Assembly (NCBI GenBank): GCA_964534325.1
Contig: CAZHOR010000021.1
Location: forward strand, 1-38,138
Direction: 5' to 3'
From: JdFR-22 sp964534325
GTDB lineage: Archaea > Halobacteriota > Archaeoglobi > Archaeoglobales > Archaeoglobaceae
Length of the DNA stretch: 38,138 bases
The notes below the pieces were generated by a model. That model was given only the letters and a program-made list of their open reading frames with translations, made no database searches and was not told the DNA's origin. Shown one piece after another: positions 24,024 through 31,974 of the stretch. Each line of letters begins with the position of its first letter. The first letter of the stretch is position 1. A program made the translations under genes and the position numbers.

Positions 24024-24799
24024 ATGTATCCTTCCCAGATGAATTTTAGTGATACATACAGGAAGACGAAGCCGAAAATTGCTTTTATTGCCCAGGGTGG
24101 TACGACTTTGGTGAGCCTTGCTCCCATCTGAGCGCCGATCACTGTTCCAACTCCCAGTCCAATGGCTGCGAACACATTCACAACACCCTGGTACAGCTTG
24201 AAAGCTCCACTCACAACTGCCATGCTGATGAAGGATGCGAGAGATGTCCCTACAGCTATTTTGACGGCCGAACTGAGCAGATAGATGAAGGAGGGAACCA
24301 ATACGTAACCACCGCCAAGCCCGACTATCCCTGTAACAACCCCAATAGCAAAACCTACCACTGATTTTGCTTTATAGGAACCTGGTACCTTGTCACCCTC
24401 TTTTTGAGGCATCTTCCTCCTTAAGATCCCCTCGTAGATCATTCTGATTGACACGTAGAGGAAAGCAACGCCGAGAATGAAGTTGAGCAACCATAACTGG
24501 TCCGAGATGTAGAGGAAGAGAACAGAACCTATAGCAGCTCCAATTGCACCACTAATTGCTACGGTCTTCGCTGTAGTATAATCAACGTTTTTGATCCTGA
24601 GATGGCCGTAAGCCCCTGAAGAGGCGGTCAAGATCACGGCAGTGATCGTGGTACCAATTGCAACAGGCAATGGATAACCAAAAACAAATGCCAGAGCAGG
24701 TAGCATTATAACGCAACCACCAATGCCGAGCAAACCACCCAAAACGCCTGCAATCAACCCCGTTATCAATAGTAAAGACCCTGTAATAACATCAATCAT
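24011..24799 (-). CDS. TauE/SafE-family anion exporter (copy 1)
   Basis: 262 aa, eight or so membrane segments in two homologous halves. GLLGIGGCVIMLPAL in the first half and GIVGLGGGYVLVPSF in the second are the family's glycine-rich repeats. Family members move sulfite, sulfoacetate or related organosulfur anions. AGGTGTCTTT precedes the ATG. It is followed, with overlap, by the VKOR gene and preceded by the CMD-like gene, suggesting export or uptake of a sulfur compound coupled to thiol redox; this coupling is inference. Confidence 0.9.
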   Translation of the reverse strand: MIDVITGSLLLITGLIAGVLGGLLGIGGCVIMLPALAFVFGYPLPVAIGTTITAVILTASSGAYGHLRIKNVDYTTAKTVAISGAIGAAIGSVLFLYISDQLWLLNFILGVAFLYVSIRMIYEGILRRKMPQKEGDKVPGSYKAKSVVGFAIGVVTGIVGLGGGYVLVPSFIYLLSSAVKIAVGTSLASFISMAVVSGAFKLYQGVVNVFAAIGLGVGTVIGAQMGARLTKVVPPWAIKAIFGFVFLYVSLKFIWEGYICLA

Positions 24800-24871
24800 A
24801 AAGACACCTCACGTCGCAAGATCAAGTACTTTTTCAGGCTCCTTTTGAGAAATCAACTGGAACAAGCACTT

Positions 24872-25237
24872 TCATCCTTCCTCCTCTTGCTCTTCCGTCA
24901 ACCTCCTTAGAGCAGGAGTTGCGGTCGCAAATACTGTGGATGCTAACGCGAATCTGGCAATTAATATTGCCTCACCGATTTCTCTATCTTCGACACCCTT
25001 TTTTTTGGCAATCTTGGTGAACATCTCTGTACACATTTTGCTTCCAGTACCGGCAGCGACCGCGATCATTATAAGGTGTTTATACTTCTCTGGAATTGTT
25101 TCCAGTTGCATCACAAACTTTCTCTCATCTGCCTGCCTTGGAATCCACTCCGGAACTACTTTTGATAACAGAACCTGTGGTTCTGGCTTCTCTCCTATCA
25201 TTTTCTCCATGTTTTCCAATATATCTTCTACTTCCAT
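24872..25237 (-). CDS. Carboxymuconolactone decarboxylase/AhpD-like protein (copy 1)
   Basis: 121 aa, all-helical CMD fold: YKHLIMIAVAAGTGSKMCTEMFTKIAKKKGVEDREIGEAILIARF. In AhpD the active site is CxxC; here only C of SKMC remains (GSKMC), so peroxiredoxin-reductase activity of the usual dithiol type looks unlikely. A GGTTTA-N5-TAAACT palindrome lies about 40 bases upstream, with a TATA-like TTATTAATATC between it and the start. First gene of the minus-strand CMD-TauE-VKOR operon. Confidence 0.8.
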   Translation of the reverse strand: MEVEDILENMEKMIGEKPEPQVLLSKVVPEWIPRQADERKFVMQLETIPEKYKHLIMIAVAAGTGSKMCTEMFTKIAKKKGVEDREIGEAILIARFALASTVFATATPALRRLTEEQEEEG

Positions 25238-25274
25238 AGTTAAGGTGATTTTGTAAACGATATTAATAACTTTG

Positions 25275-25291
25275 GTTTAGATTTTAAACTG
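25275..25291. promoter_or_regulatory. GGTTTA-N5-TAAACT palindrome upstream of CMD gene (copy 1)
   Basis: Same spacing as the sites at 23278 and 30733, with one mismatch in the last base. It lies just upstream of the likely TATA element of the CMD-TauE-VKOR operon, a position fitting activation or roadblock control. Confidence 0.55.
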
Positions 25292-25772
25292 ATAGATTAA
25301 CTGAGAGGAAAACTAATCATCGAAGAACATGTAATCTTAGGCTTAGTATAGTTTACTCAGATAACAGAAAACGTTTTGGAGCTGTTTGGCTTGCGATAAC
25401 ACTATTTCTTATTAAACTCAGATTGTCGTAATAATAAGCTGGGGAGATGGTGTTGTAGATAACCATATAGTCTAAATGTTCAAAGGTGGTTTTGTGCTAT
25501 GATACATAACTCGATACCTCTTAACCATAGAACATCCATTCGGAGAGAGAATAACTCTCGAAACAGGAATACCACTTTCGCCAACAATTACCACCGAAAA
25601 ATTGAGTAGCCGGAGGTTGGAGAATGCCACTGGCTGGGATTTGGTGTTGTGTGGGGTCGTGTTTTTGACGGTGGTACCCCTTCATTCTCCCTATCTTCAT
25701 AATTTTTCTAATTTTCACTCTCCTTCAGGGCACTTTCGATCATTAGCCTAGTTTTCATACTGATTTCCTACT

Positions 25773-25897
25773 CCTGAAACTCCCGCTGTCGCCAAAAGAA
25801 TCCAAGTAAAAAGGGGTGAGTGTTATAATCTGGTAGGTTTCCTGAGAGGCCACCAACACCCCCCGGCCTGCACTTTCTGTAGCGGCGGGAGTTCAGG
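25773..25897. repeat. Long stem-loop, GC-rich (copy 1)
   Basis: CCTGAAACTCCCGC (25773-25786) pairs with GCGGGAGTTCAGG (25885-25897) with a single bulge. The roughly 98-base loop contains GC-rich runs (CCCCCCGGCC) with further pairing potential. It may be a structured RNA or transcript end. Recurs at 29500-29624. Confidence 0.35.
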
Positions 25898-25922
25898 TAG
25901 GTTTGTTGATAACTCCTTCTTC

Positions 25923-26105
25923 TCATACTTTCTTTTCCTCTCTGTCTCCCCAGTAGAATATGCCTTTACGTATAGTGAACTCAGTGGCTCGCTTCTTTCC
26001 ATACTCTTCAGTCTCCAAAACGTAATCCCCGCCCTCTAAATTGTATATGGAGTTTATTTTATGCTTTTCACGGGTGCTTACCCTCTCCTTCCTACTTGGA
26101 TGCAC
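25923..26105 (-). CDS. Hypothetical 60-aa protein (copy 1)
   Basis: GTG start 25 bases after the stop of the di-haem lipoprotein gene. The sequence is hydrophilic with a beta-rich core (NSIYNLEGGDYVLETEEYGKK, then FTIRKGIFYWGD) and a charged tail. No clear Shine-Dalgarno, so expression would depend on coupling to the upstream gene. No family recognised; it could be the remnant of a larger gene. Confidence 0.4.
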   Translation of the reverse strand: MHPSRKERVSTREKHKINSIYNLEGGDYVLETEEYGKKRATEFTIRKGIFYWGDREEKKV

Positions 26106-26130
26106 TGGCTAAAGTAAAAAATAGAAAAAA

Positions 26131-26946
26131 TTAGATTTGGGGGTGTCCCTCAATTTGAGTTGTGTTGTGACAGCTCTCACAAACCATCTTACCTCTTGAA
26201 TCCTCAAATGTGCTTCCCTTGGTGTGGCATCCTCTGCAAGATTTGGTGCTACTGTCTAATGGATAGGCAGCTGCAAATGTTCCATCTGCCTTGGCGTTGA
26301 GCATCTCAGCAAGTTTCTTTGCGGTGTCCGCTGTTAATCTTGCACACCTCTCACTTCTCTCATCTGAAAACATCTCGTAGCCATGTTCATTAGCCCAGAC
26401 ACTTGCTGATGCGTGACAGAGAGGAGAATGGGCGACTGAAGTTGGGAATGGACTTAAATCAGCTTTTACCGGTTCTTTTGGAACGTATTCTGGCAGTTCT
26501 TCGTATTGGTACCAGGAGTAAATGTCGTTAATAACATCGTCTGCATCTCCTTCAGGTAATACAAGGTATGCTGCCATGGATGCACCATTTAGTGTGCCGC
26601 AAAGTGTGGATACTCCTGATACGCCTCCTTTTCCGTACACTGCAACGCGGGCTGGGAACTCTGAATAGGGAAAGCCAACTTTTTCCTCCAAAGCAGCCAA
26701 CACTCCATTGAAAACACCATACATGCAATGTCCCTCCGCATATGACTCATAAGCAAGATCTGCAACGTGATCTGGATCGAGCTTTGTATACTCCCATGGA
26801 GTCTCCGGTAAGTGGACTTTTTCAGGTGTGGCCGATTGTTCAGGCGTGTTTATTGTAGTTTGCGTTTCTTTCTCTGTGCATGCCATGCCAAAGGCTGCTG
26901 CGGCTATAGCTCCCGCTAAACCTAAAAAACCTCTTCTGGTTAACAT
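26131..26946 (-). CDS. C_GCAxxG_C_C-type di-haem c lipoprotein, split-Soret-like (copy 1)
   Basis: 271 aa. The N-terminus combines a twin-arginine motif (TRRGFLGLAG) with a lipobox ending at Cys23, so it is probably exported folded or with cofactor and anchored outside. The central domain has the C_GCAxxG_C_C cysteines C74, C116 (STLCGTLNGASMAAYL), C177 and C201. Two c-haem sites follow: C237-RG-C240-H and C256-ES-C259-H. This arrangement matches split-Soret cytochrome c-like proteins. Its haems would need a c-type maturation system, consistent with the ccmE/ccmF genes at 33-36 kb. Substrate unknown. Confidence 0.88.
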   Translation of the reverse strand: MLTRRGFLGLAGAIAAAAFGMACTEKETQTTINTPEQSATPEKVHLPETPWEYTKLDPDHVADLAYESYAEGHCMYGVFNGVLAALEEKVGFPYSEFPARVAVYGKGGVSGVSTLCGTLNGASMAAYLVLPEGDADDVINDIYSWYQYEELPEYVPKEPVKADLSPFPTSVAHSPLCHASASVWANEHGYEMFSDERSERCARLTADTAKKLAEMLNAKADGTFAAAYPLDSSTKSCRGCHTKGSTFEDSRGKMVCESCHNTTQIEGHPQI

Positions 26947-26966
26947 TTCTCAACCTCCTTTTTCCT

Positions 26967-27021
26967 TGAATCATATTGATATTCATAAAAATACTTAAAA
27001 CTTTGGTTTAGAAATTAAACC
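26967..27021. promoter_or_regulatory. Fused divergent control region at the duplication junction
   Basis: Contains TGAAT-N9-ATTCA (26967-26985, with an ATATTGAT core) 21 bases upstream of the copy 1 cytochrome gene, the junction AAAAATA (26987-26993) and GGTTTA-N5-TAAACC (27005-27021). The two promoters of adjacent copies are thus joined head to head. Confidence 0.6.
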
Positions 27022-27099
27022 ATTTGAATCGGAGAAATAAAATAAGAGGAAACACTAACATAGAAACACTAACCTGGAATAGCTCATCGAGGTGGTAGC

Positions 27100-27366
27100 A
27101 TGAGAGGAGATACTTTCGGATGCAGTTGCAAAGGGACCGGGAGAATAAAGCAAATCGATGTTGATGGAATGAAGGTGGGGATAATTGGTTTGGATGAAGT
27201 GTTTTCTGAGTATTACAGGCTGGGGAAGAAACCGGATGACTTGAGTGGGGATGAGCTTGTTCAAGACCTGAGGAAAAGAAATTACATTGCAAAGGGAAGT
27301 GAAGAAGCGTATAAGAAAGCTTTTCTTACGGAATACAGGAAATACTATGAGAAGAAGCAGAAGTAA
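27100..27366 (+). CDS. Small CSC-motif protein, 88 aa (copy 2)
   Basis: Identical to the protein at 23373-23639, with the same GAGGTGG leader and GAAACACTAAC repeats. Here it is divergent from the copy 1 cytochrome gene rather than from the Fe-S gene, so its upstream control context has changed. Confidence 0.75.
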   Translation: MRGDTFGCSCKGTGRIKQIDVDGMKVGIIGLDEVFSEYYRLGKKPDDLSGDELVQDLRKRNYIAKGSEEAYKKAFLTEYRKYYEKKQK

Positions 27367-27375
27367 GTTGTGTAG

Positions 27376-27750
27376 TTAAGCTGTTTTAATCCCATTTGTT
27401 CTGTCCATCACGATAAGTAGTATTCCGGCAGTATAGGCTGCGAAGCAGAAGGGGCAGTAGTAGGAAGTAACCAAAGCGTAACAGGATAAGATGATGATAC
27501 CAGAAACAGCTAATAATTGCCATATACTTAGTATACGCCCTCTTAGAGCAGGGTAGCCTGAGAACCAGCCTAAGCCAAGAACTGCCGGGATGTTTATCCC
27601 TTCATACATGAGGGCGGTGCAGCTGAATGAAGTGCAAAAGTCTGCTAGAAGATCTGAGAGAAGCAGATAGACTGAGTCTGCTATTCCGAACAAAATTAAA
27701 AGGGGTTTAAGGATTTTTTTGAAGCTACTAATTTCTTTCACGCCAGACAT
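27376..27750 (-). CDS. VKOR-like disulfide-forming membrane protein (copy 2)
   Basis: Identical to 23649-24023, with the four cysteines intact (C39, C44, C99, C102). It overlaps the copy 2 TauE/SafE gene by 13 bases. Confidence 0.8.
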   Translation of the reverse strand: MSGVKEISSFKKILKPLLILFGIADSVYLLLSDLLADFCTSFSCTALMYEGINIPAVLGLGWFSGYPALRGRILSIWQLLAVSGIIILSCYALVTSYYCPFCFAAYTAGILLIVMDRTNGIKTA

Positions 27751-28526
27751 ATGTATCCTTCCCAGATGAATTTTAGTGATACATACAGGAAGACGAAGCC
27801 GAAAATTGCTTTTATTGCCCAGGGTGGTACGACTTTGGTGAGCCTTGCTCCCATCTGAGCGCCGATCACTGTTCCAACTCCCAGTCCAATGGCTGCGAAC
27901 ACATTCACAACACCCTGGTACAGCTTGAAAGCTCCACTCACAACTGCCATGCTGATGAAGGATGCGAGAGATGTCCCTACAGCTATTTTGACGGCCGAAC
28001 TGAGCAGATAGATGAAGGAGGGAACCAATACGTAACCACCGCCAAGCCCGACTATCCCTGTAACAACCCCAATAGCAAAACCTACCACTGATTTTGCTTT
28101 ATAGGAACCTGGTACCTTGTCACCCTCTTTTTGAGGCATCTTCCTCCTTAAGATCCCCTCGTAGATCATTCTGATTGACACGTAGAGGAAAGCAACGCCG
28201 AGAATGAAGTTGAGCAACCATAACTGGTCCGAGATGTAGAGGAAGAGAACAGAACCTATAGCAGCTCCAATTGCACCACTAATTGCTACGGTCTTCGCTG
28301 TAGTATAATCAACGTTTTTGATCCTGAGATGGCCGTAAGCCCCTGAAGAGGCGGTCAAGATCACGGCAGTGATCGTGGTACCAATTGCAACAGGCAATGG
28401 ATAACCAAAAACAAATGCCAGAGCAGGTAGCATTATAACGCAACCACCAATGCCGAGCAAACCACCCAAAACGCCTGCAATCAACCCCGTTATCAATAGT
28501 AAAGACCCTGTAATAACATCAATCAT
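27738..28526 (-). CDS. TauE/SafE-family anion exporter (copy 2)
   Basis: Identical to 24011-24799, including the two glycine-rich half-repeats and the AGGTGT leader. Both copies look functional. Confidence 0.9.
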   Translation of the reverse strand: MIDVITGSLLLITGLIAGVLGGLLGIGGCVIMLPALAFVFGYPLPVAIGTTITAVILTASSGAYGHLRIKNVDYTTAKTVAISGAIGAAIGSVLFLYISDQLWLLNFILGVAFLYVSIRMIYEGILRRKMPQKEGDKVPGSYKAKSVVGFAIGVVTGIVGLGGGYVLVPSFIYLLSSAVKIAVGTSLASFISMAVVSGAFKLYQGVVNVFAAIGLGVGTVIGAQMGARLTKVVPPWAIKAIFGFVFLYVSLKFIWEGYICLA

Positions 28527-28598
28527 AAAGACACCTCACGTCGCAAGATCAAGTACTTTTTCAGGCTCCTTTTGAGAAATCAACTGGAACAAGCACTT

Positions 28599-28964
28599 TC
28601 ATCCTTCCTCCTCTTGCTCTTCCGTCAACCTCCTTAGAGCAGGAGTTGCGGTCGCAAATACTGTGGATGCTAACGCGAATCTGGCAATTAATATTGCCTC
28701 ACCGATTTCTCTATCTTCGACACCCTTTTTTTTGGCAATCTTGGTGAACATCTCTGTACACATTTTGCTTCCAGTACCGGCAGCGACCGCGATCATTATA
28801 AGGTGTTTATACTTCTCTGGAATTGTTTCCAGTTGCATCACAAACTTTCTCTCATCTGCCTGCCTTGGAATCCACTCCGGAACTACTTTTGATAACAGAA
28901 CCTGTGGTTCTGGCTTCTCTCCTATCATTTTCTCCATGTTTTCCAATATATCTTCTACTTCCAT
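28599..28964 (-). CDS. Carboxymuconolactone decarboxylase/AhpD-like protein (copy 2)
   Basis: Identical to 24872-25237, including the single active-site-region cysteine. Preceded by the second copy of the GGTTTA-type site at 29002-29018. Confidence 0.8.
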   Translation of the reverse strand: MEVEDILENMEKMIGEKPEPQVLLSKVVPEWIPRQADERKFVMQLETIPEKYKHLIMIAVAAGTGSKMCTEMFTKIAKKKGVEDREIGEAILIARFALASTVFATATPALRRLTEEQEEEG

Positions 28965-29649
28965 AGTTAAGGTGATTTTGTAAACGATATTAATAACTTT
29001 GGTTTAGATTTTAAACTGATAGATTAACTGAGAGGAAAACTAATCATCGAAGAACATGTAATCTTAGGCTTAGTATAGTTTACTCAGATAACAGAAAACG
29101 TTTTGGAGCTGTTTGGCTTGCGATAACACTATTTCTTATTAAACTCAGATTGTCGTAATAATAAGCTGGGGAGATGGTGTTGTAGATAACCATATAGTCT
29201 AAATGTTCAAAGGTGGTTTTGTGCTATGATACATAACTCGATACCTCTTAACCATAGAACATCCATTCGGAGAGAGAATAACTCTCGAAACAGGAATACC
29301 ACTTTCGCCAACAATTACCACCGAAAAATTGAGTAGCCGGAGGTTGGAGAATGCCACTGGCTGGGATTTGGTGTTGTGTGGGGTCGTGTTTTTGACGGTG
29401 GTACCCCTTCATTCTCCCTATCTTCATAATTTTTCTAATTTTCACTCTCCTTCAGGGCACTTTCGATCATTAGCCTAGTTTTCATACTGATTTCCTACTC
29501 CTGAAACTCCCGCTGTCGCCAAAAGAATCCAAGTAAAAAGGGGTGAGTGTTATAATCTGGTAGGTTTCCTGAGAGGCCACCAACACCCCCCGGCCTGCAC
29601 TTTCTGTAGCGGCGGGAGTTCAGGTAGGTTTGTTGATAACTCCTTCTTC
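28965..29649. other. Long spacer inside the duplicated unit (copy 2)
   Basis: Identical to 25238-25922: it contains the operator at 29002-29018 and the GC-rich stem at 29500-29624, and no supported gene. Confidence 0.5.
29002..29018. promoter_or_regulatory. GGTTTA-N5-TAAACT palindrome upstream of CMD gene (copy 2)
   Basis: Second copy of the site at 25275-25291, in the same position relative to the CMD gene. Confidence 0.55.
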
Positions 29650-29832
29650 TCATACTTTCTTTTCCTCTCTGTCTCCCCAGTAGAATATGCCTTTACGTAT
29701 AGTGAACTCAGTGGCTCGCTTCTTTCCATACTCTTCAGTCTCCAAAACGTAATCCCCGCCCTCTAAATTGTATATGGAGTTTATTTTATGCTTTTCACGG
29801 GTGCTTACCCTCTCCTTCCTACTTGGATGCAC
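29650..29832 (-). CDS. Hypothetical 60-aa protein (copy 2)
   Basis: Identical to 25923-26105: GTG start, no clear Shine-Dalgarno, 25 bases after the cytochrome stop. Same uncertainty. Confidence 0.4.
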   Translation of the reverse strand: MHPSRKERVSTREKHKINSIYNLEGGDYVLETEEYGKKRATEFTIRKGIFYWGDREEKKV

Positions 29833-29857
29833 TGGCTAAAGTAAAAAATAGAAAAAA

Positions 29858-30673
29858 TTAGATTTGGGGGTGTCCCTCAATTTGAGTTGTGTTGTGACAG
29901 CTCTCACAAACCATCTTACCTCTTGAATCCTCAAATGTGCTTCCCTTGGTGTGGCATCCTCTGCAAGATTTGGTGCTACTGTCTAATGGATAGGCAGCTG
30001 CAAATGTTCCATCTGCCTTGGCGTTGAGCATCTCAGCAAGTTTCTTTGCGGTGTCCGCTGTTAATCTTGCACACCTCTCACTTCTCTCATCTGAAAACAT
30101 CTCGTAGCCATGTTCATTAGCCCAGACACTTGCTGATGCGTGACAGAGAGGAGAATGGGCGACTGAAGTTGGGAATGGACTTAAATCAGCTTTTACCGGT
30201 TCTTTTGGAACGTATTCTGGCAGTTCTTCGTATTGGTACCAGGAGTAAATGTCGTTAATAACATCGTCTGCATCTCCTTCAGGTAATACAAGGTATGCTG
30301 CCATGGATGCACCATTTAGTGTGCCGCAAAGTGTGGATACTCCTGATACGCCTCCTTTTCCGTACACTGCAACGCGGGCTGGGAACTCTGAATAGGGAAA
30401 GCCAACTTTTTCCTCCAAAGCAGCCAACACTCCATTGAAAACACCATACATGCAATGTCCCTCCGCATATGACTCATAAGCAAGATCTGCAACGTGATCT
30501 GGATCGAGCTTTGTATACTCCCATGGAGTCTCCGGTAAGTGGACTTTTTCAGGTGTGGCCGATTGTTCAGGCGTGTTTATTGTAGTTTGCGTTTCTTTCT
30601 CTGTGCATGCCATGCCAAAGGCTGCTGCGGCTATAGCTCCCGCTAAACCTAAAAAACCTCTTCTGGTTAACAT
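29858..30673 (-). CDS. C_GCAxxG_C_C-type di-haem c lipoprotein, split-Soret-like (copy 2)
   Basis: Identical to 26131-26946: twin-arginine plus lipobox signal, four C_GCAxxG_C_C cysteines, two CxxCH sites. This copy keeps what is probably the ancestral upstream region, with TGAAT-N9-ATTCA at 30694-30712 and GGTTTA-N5-TAAACC at 30733-30749. Confidence 0.88.
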   Translation of the reverse strand: MLTRRGFLGLAGAIAAAAFGMACTEKETQTTINTPEQSATPEKVHLPETPWEYTKLDPDHVADLAYESYAEGHCMYGVFNGVLAALEEKVGFPYSEFPARVAVYGKGGVSGVSTLCGTLNGASMAAYLVLPEGDADDVINDIYSWYQYEELPEYVPKEPVKADLSPFPTSVAHSPLCHASASVWANEHGYEMFSDERSERCARLTADTAKKLAEMLNAKADGTFAAAYPLDSSTKSCRGCHTKGSTFEDSRGKMVCESCHNTTQIEGHPQI

Positions 30674-30693
30674 TTCTCAACCTCCTTTTTCCT

Positions 30694-30749
30694 TGAATCA
30701 TATTGATATTCATAAAAATATAAAATAATTTTGGTTTAAAACCTAAACC
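30694..30749. promoter_or_regulatory. Ancestral cytochrome control region
   Basis: TGAAT-N9-ATTCA (30694-30712) lies 21 bases and GGTTTA-N5-TAAACC (30733-30749) 60 bases upstream of the copy 2 cytochrome start. The permease at 30932 is divergent, so either site could act on both. Confidence 0.6.
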
Positions 30750-30871
30750 GTGTTTTGATTTATTGATAATAACATTTTAACAATTAACTCACTCTTTTTA
30801 ATAACTATTCAATGTTTATTAAAGAAGAGGGAGGTCAAGCTAAACAATTAATCGTTCACCACAACCTATAA

Positions 30872-30899
30872 ATATTGATGTTTGTCAATGTGTTGACAA
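30872..30899. promoter_or_regulatory. Overlapping palindromes upstream of the second ACR3-like permease
   Basis: ATATTGA-N6-TCAATGT (30872-30891, one mismatch) overlaps the perfect TTGTCAA-N4-TTGACAA (30882-30899). They follow a TATA-like CTATAAATA (30866-30874) and precede the start by about 33 bases, a repressor position. The ATATTGAT half is shared with the arsF site. Confidence 0.6.
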
Positions 30900-30931
30900 T
30901 TGTTTCTTTGATGACTTACAGGAGCGATAGG

Positions 30932-31918
30932 ATGTTGGGAAAAGTGCAGCGAGTTTCGAATTGGTTGAAAAAGCTTGTGCCGGTTCTGGTTTTCATTGAC
31001 CTGGTATTGGCTCTAACTGTGGGTTATTATCGTCCACATGTTGTGAAGTCCTTGAATCCCCTGGTTACTCCTGCTATGATGTTGATGTTGATTCCTCCGA
31101 TGATGGGTCTTGTTATAGGGGAATTAAAGCTGGTAACAAAGGATAAGAAGATATTGGCTGTAGCATTGACAGTTAACTTTGTACTATCGCCGCTCATCGG
31201 GTTTCTCTGGGCGCAGCTGTTTTTTATGGGGCTTGACCCCAAGTTTATTGTTGGCTGGCTGCTTAAGTTAACCATACCATGCTCTGCGATGGTGGTTGCC
31301 TGGACCGGCATGTCAAAGGGCAAGGTTGAGACTGCACTGGTAATCCAGGTTGTGAGCTTCCTTATGGCTATCCTTGCAGTGCCTTTCTGGATGGTGACCT
31401 TAGCAGGAGCCTTTGTCCCGGTCGACTCCGTACTCATTTTCAAGAAAATACTGCTTATAATTGTAGTCCCCATGGTAGTGGGGGTTTCCCTCAGAGAATT
31501 ACTGATGAGGAGTTTTGGTCAGGAATGGTTCAAAAAAGAACTTAAACCGTTTCTACCTCCGCTCTCCACCTTAGGAATGTATCTGATAATCTTTATTGCC
31601 GTTGGTTCAGAGGTATCGCTCGTTCTCCAAAACCTGCACCTTTTCTGGATACTGATCGCCTCCGTGGTAATAGTCTACCCAGCCATCGCCATACTCTCTC
31701 TGGTCTCATCTAAACTGGCGGGAATAAAATATGAGGACGGTATCGCAATAATATTCTCCACCACAGCCAAAAACCATGGCATTGCTATAGCTCTGGCTGT
31801 ATCTTCATTCGGAGGGCTCTCAGTTATCCCACCTTCAATTGTGCCCATGATCCAGGTGCTGCTGATGGTGTCGATATTTAAGTCATCTGGAATAACGAGA
31901 AGAATCCTTTCAGGGTAA
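30932..31918 (+). CDS. ACR3/BASS-superfamily permease, putative arsenic resistance
   Basis: 328 aa from the ATG at 30932, chosen because AGGAG lies at 30920-30924 and the operator covers the upstream TTG at 30875. About ten membrane segments. It is distantly related to ACR3: TIPCSAMVVAWTGMSKGK aligns with the cysteine helix of ACR3, and FSTTAKNHGIAIALA with its unwound helix, though the ACR3 glutamate is replaced by HG. It belongs to the bile acid:sodium symporter-like arsenic-resistance group. Probable metalloid or organic-anion efflux. Its promoter carries the same palindrome half-site as arsF. Confidence 0.8.
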   Translation: MLGKVQRVSNWLKKLVPVLVFIDLVLALTVGYYRPHVVKSLNPLVTPAMMLMLIPPMMGLVIGELKLVTKDKKILAVALTVNFVLSPLIGFLWAQLFFMGLDPKFIVGWLLKLTIPCSAMVVAWTGMSKGKVETALVIQVVSFLMAILAVPFWMVTLAGAFVPVDSVLIFKKILLIIVVPMVVGVSLRELLMRSFGQEWFKKELKPFLPPLSTLGMYLIIFIAVGSEVSLVLQNLHLFWILIASVVIVYPAIAILSLVSSKLAGIKYEDGIAIIFSTTAKNHGIAIALAVSSFGGLSVIPPSIVPMIQVLLMVSIFKSSGITRRILSG

Positions 31919-31974
31919 TTAAGATTAAGGTAAACGCCTGTAAGGTACGTAAAATAAACCATAATCGTTTTTTT

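Larger units (their letters stand above)
25238..25922. other. Long spacer inside the duplicated unit (copy 1)
   Basis: About 685 bases between the CMD gene and the small ORF at 25923. I see no full gene. It contains the GGTTTA-type operator at 25275, a 16-codon minus-strand frame (MKTRLMIESALKESEN) near 25720-25770 with a weak leader, and a GC-rich stem (25773-25897). A minus-strand 65-codon frame at 25521-25718 lacks protein-like composition. The region may be decayed coding sequence or carry an RNA. Confidence 0.5.
23260..26986. repeat. Tandem duplication, copy 1 (3,727 bp)
   Basis: Every gene and spacer in 23260-26986 recurs, with no difference that I can see, at 26987-30713; the identity extends seven further bases (AAAAATA) at each edge. 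It contains six ORFs and their promoters. Perfect identity means a very recent duplication or an assembly artefact. Confidence 0.95.
26987..30713. repeat. Tandem duplication, copy 2 (3,727 bp)
   Basis: Second copy, offset exactly 3,727 bases from copy 1; identity continues to 30720. All encoded proteins are identical between copies. Beyond 30720 the sequence diverges into the permease promoter region, so this copy keeps the original right flank. Confidence 0.95.

Noticed and set aside
24936..25256. 106-codon plus-strand frame opposite the CMD gene (repeated at 28663)
   Set aside because: A shadow of the CMD gene on the other strand, with no start signal.
25521..25718. 65-codon minus-strand frame in the cassette spacer
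   Set aside because: Composition is not protein-like, no ribosome-binding site is present and no family is recognisable.
25840..25880. Resemblance to the 5' part of archaeal SRP RNA on the minus strand (AGGCCGGGGGGT and GGAAACC)
   Set aside because: The conserved S-domain sequence is absent downstream and the pairing does not follow the SRP Alu fold, so the match is probably chance GC-rich similarity.
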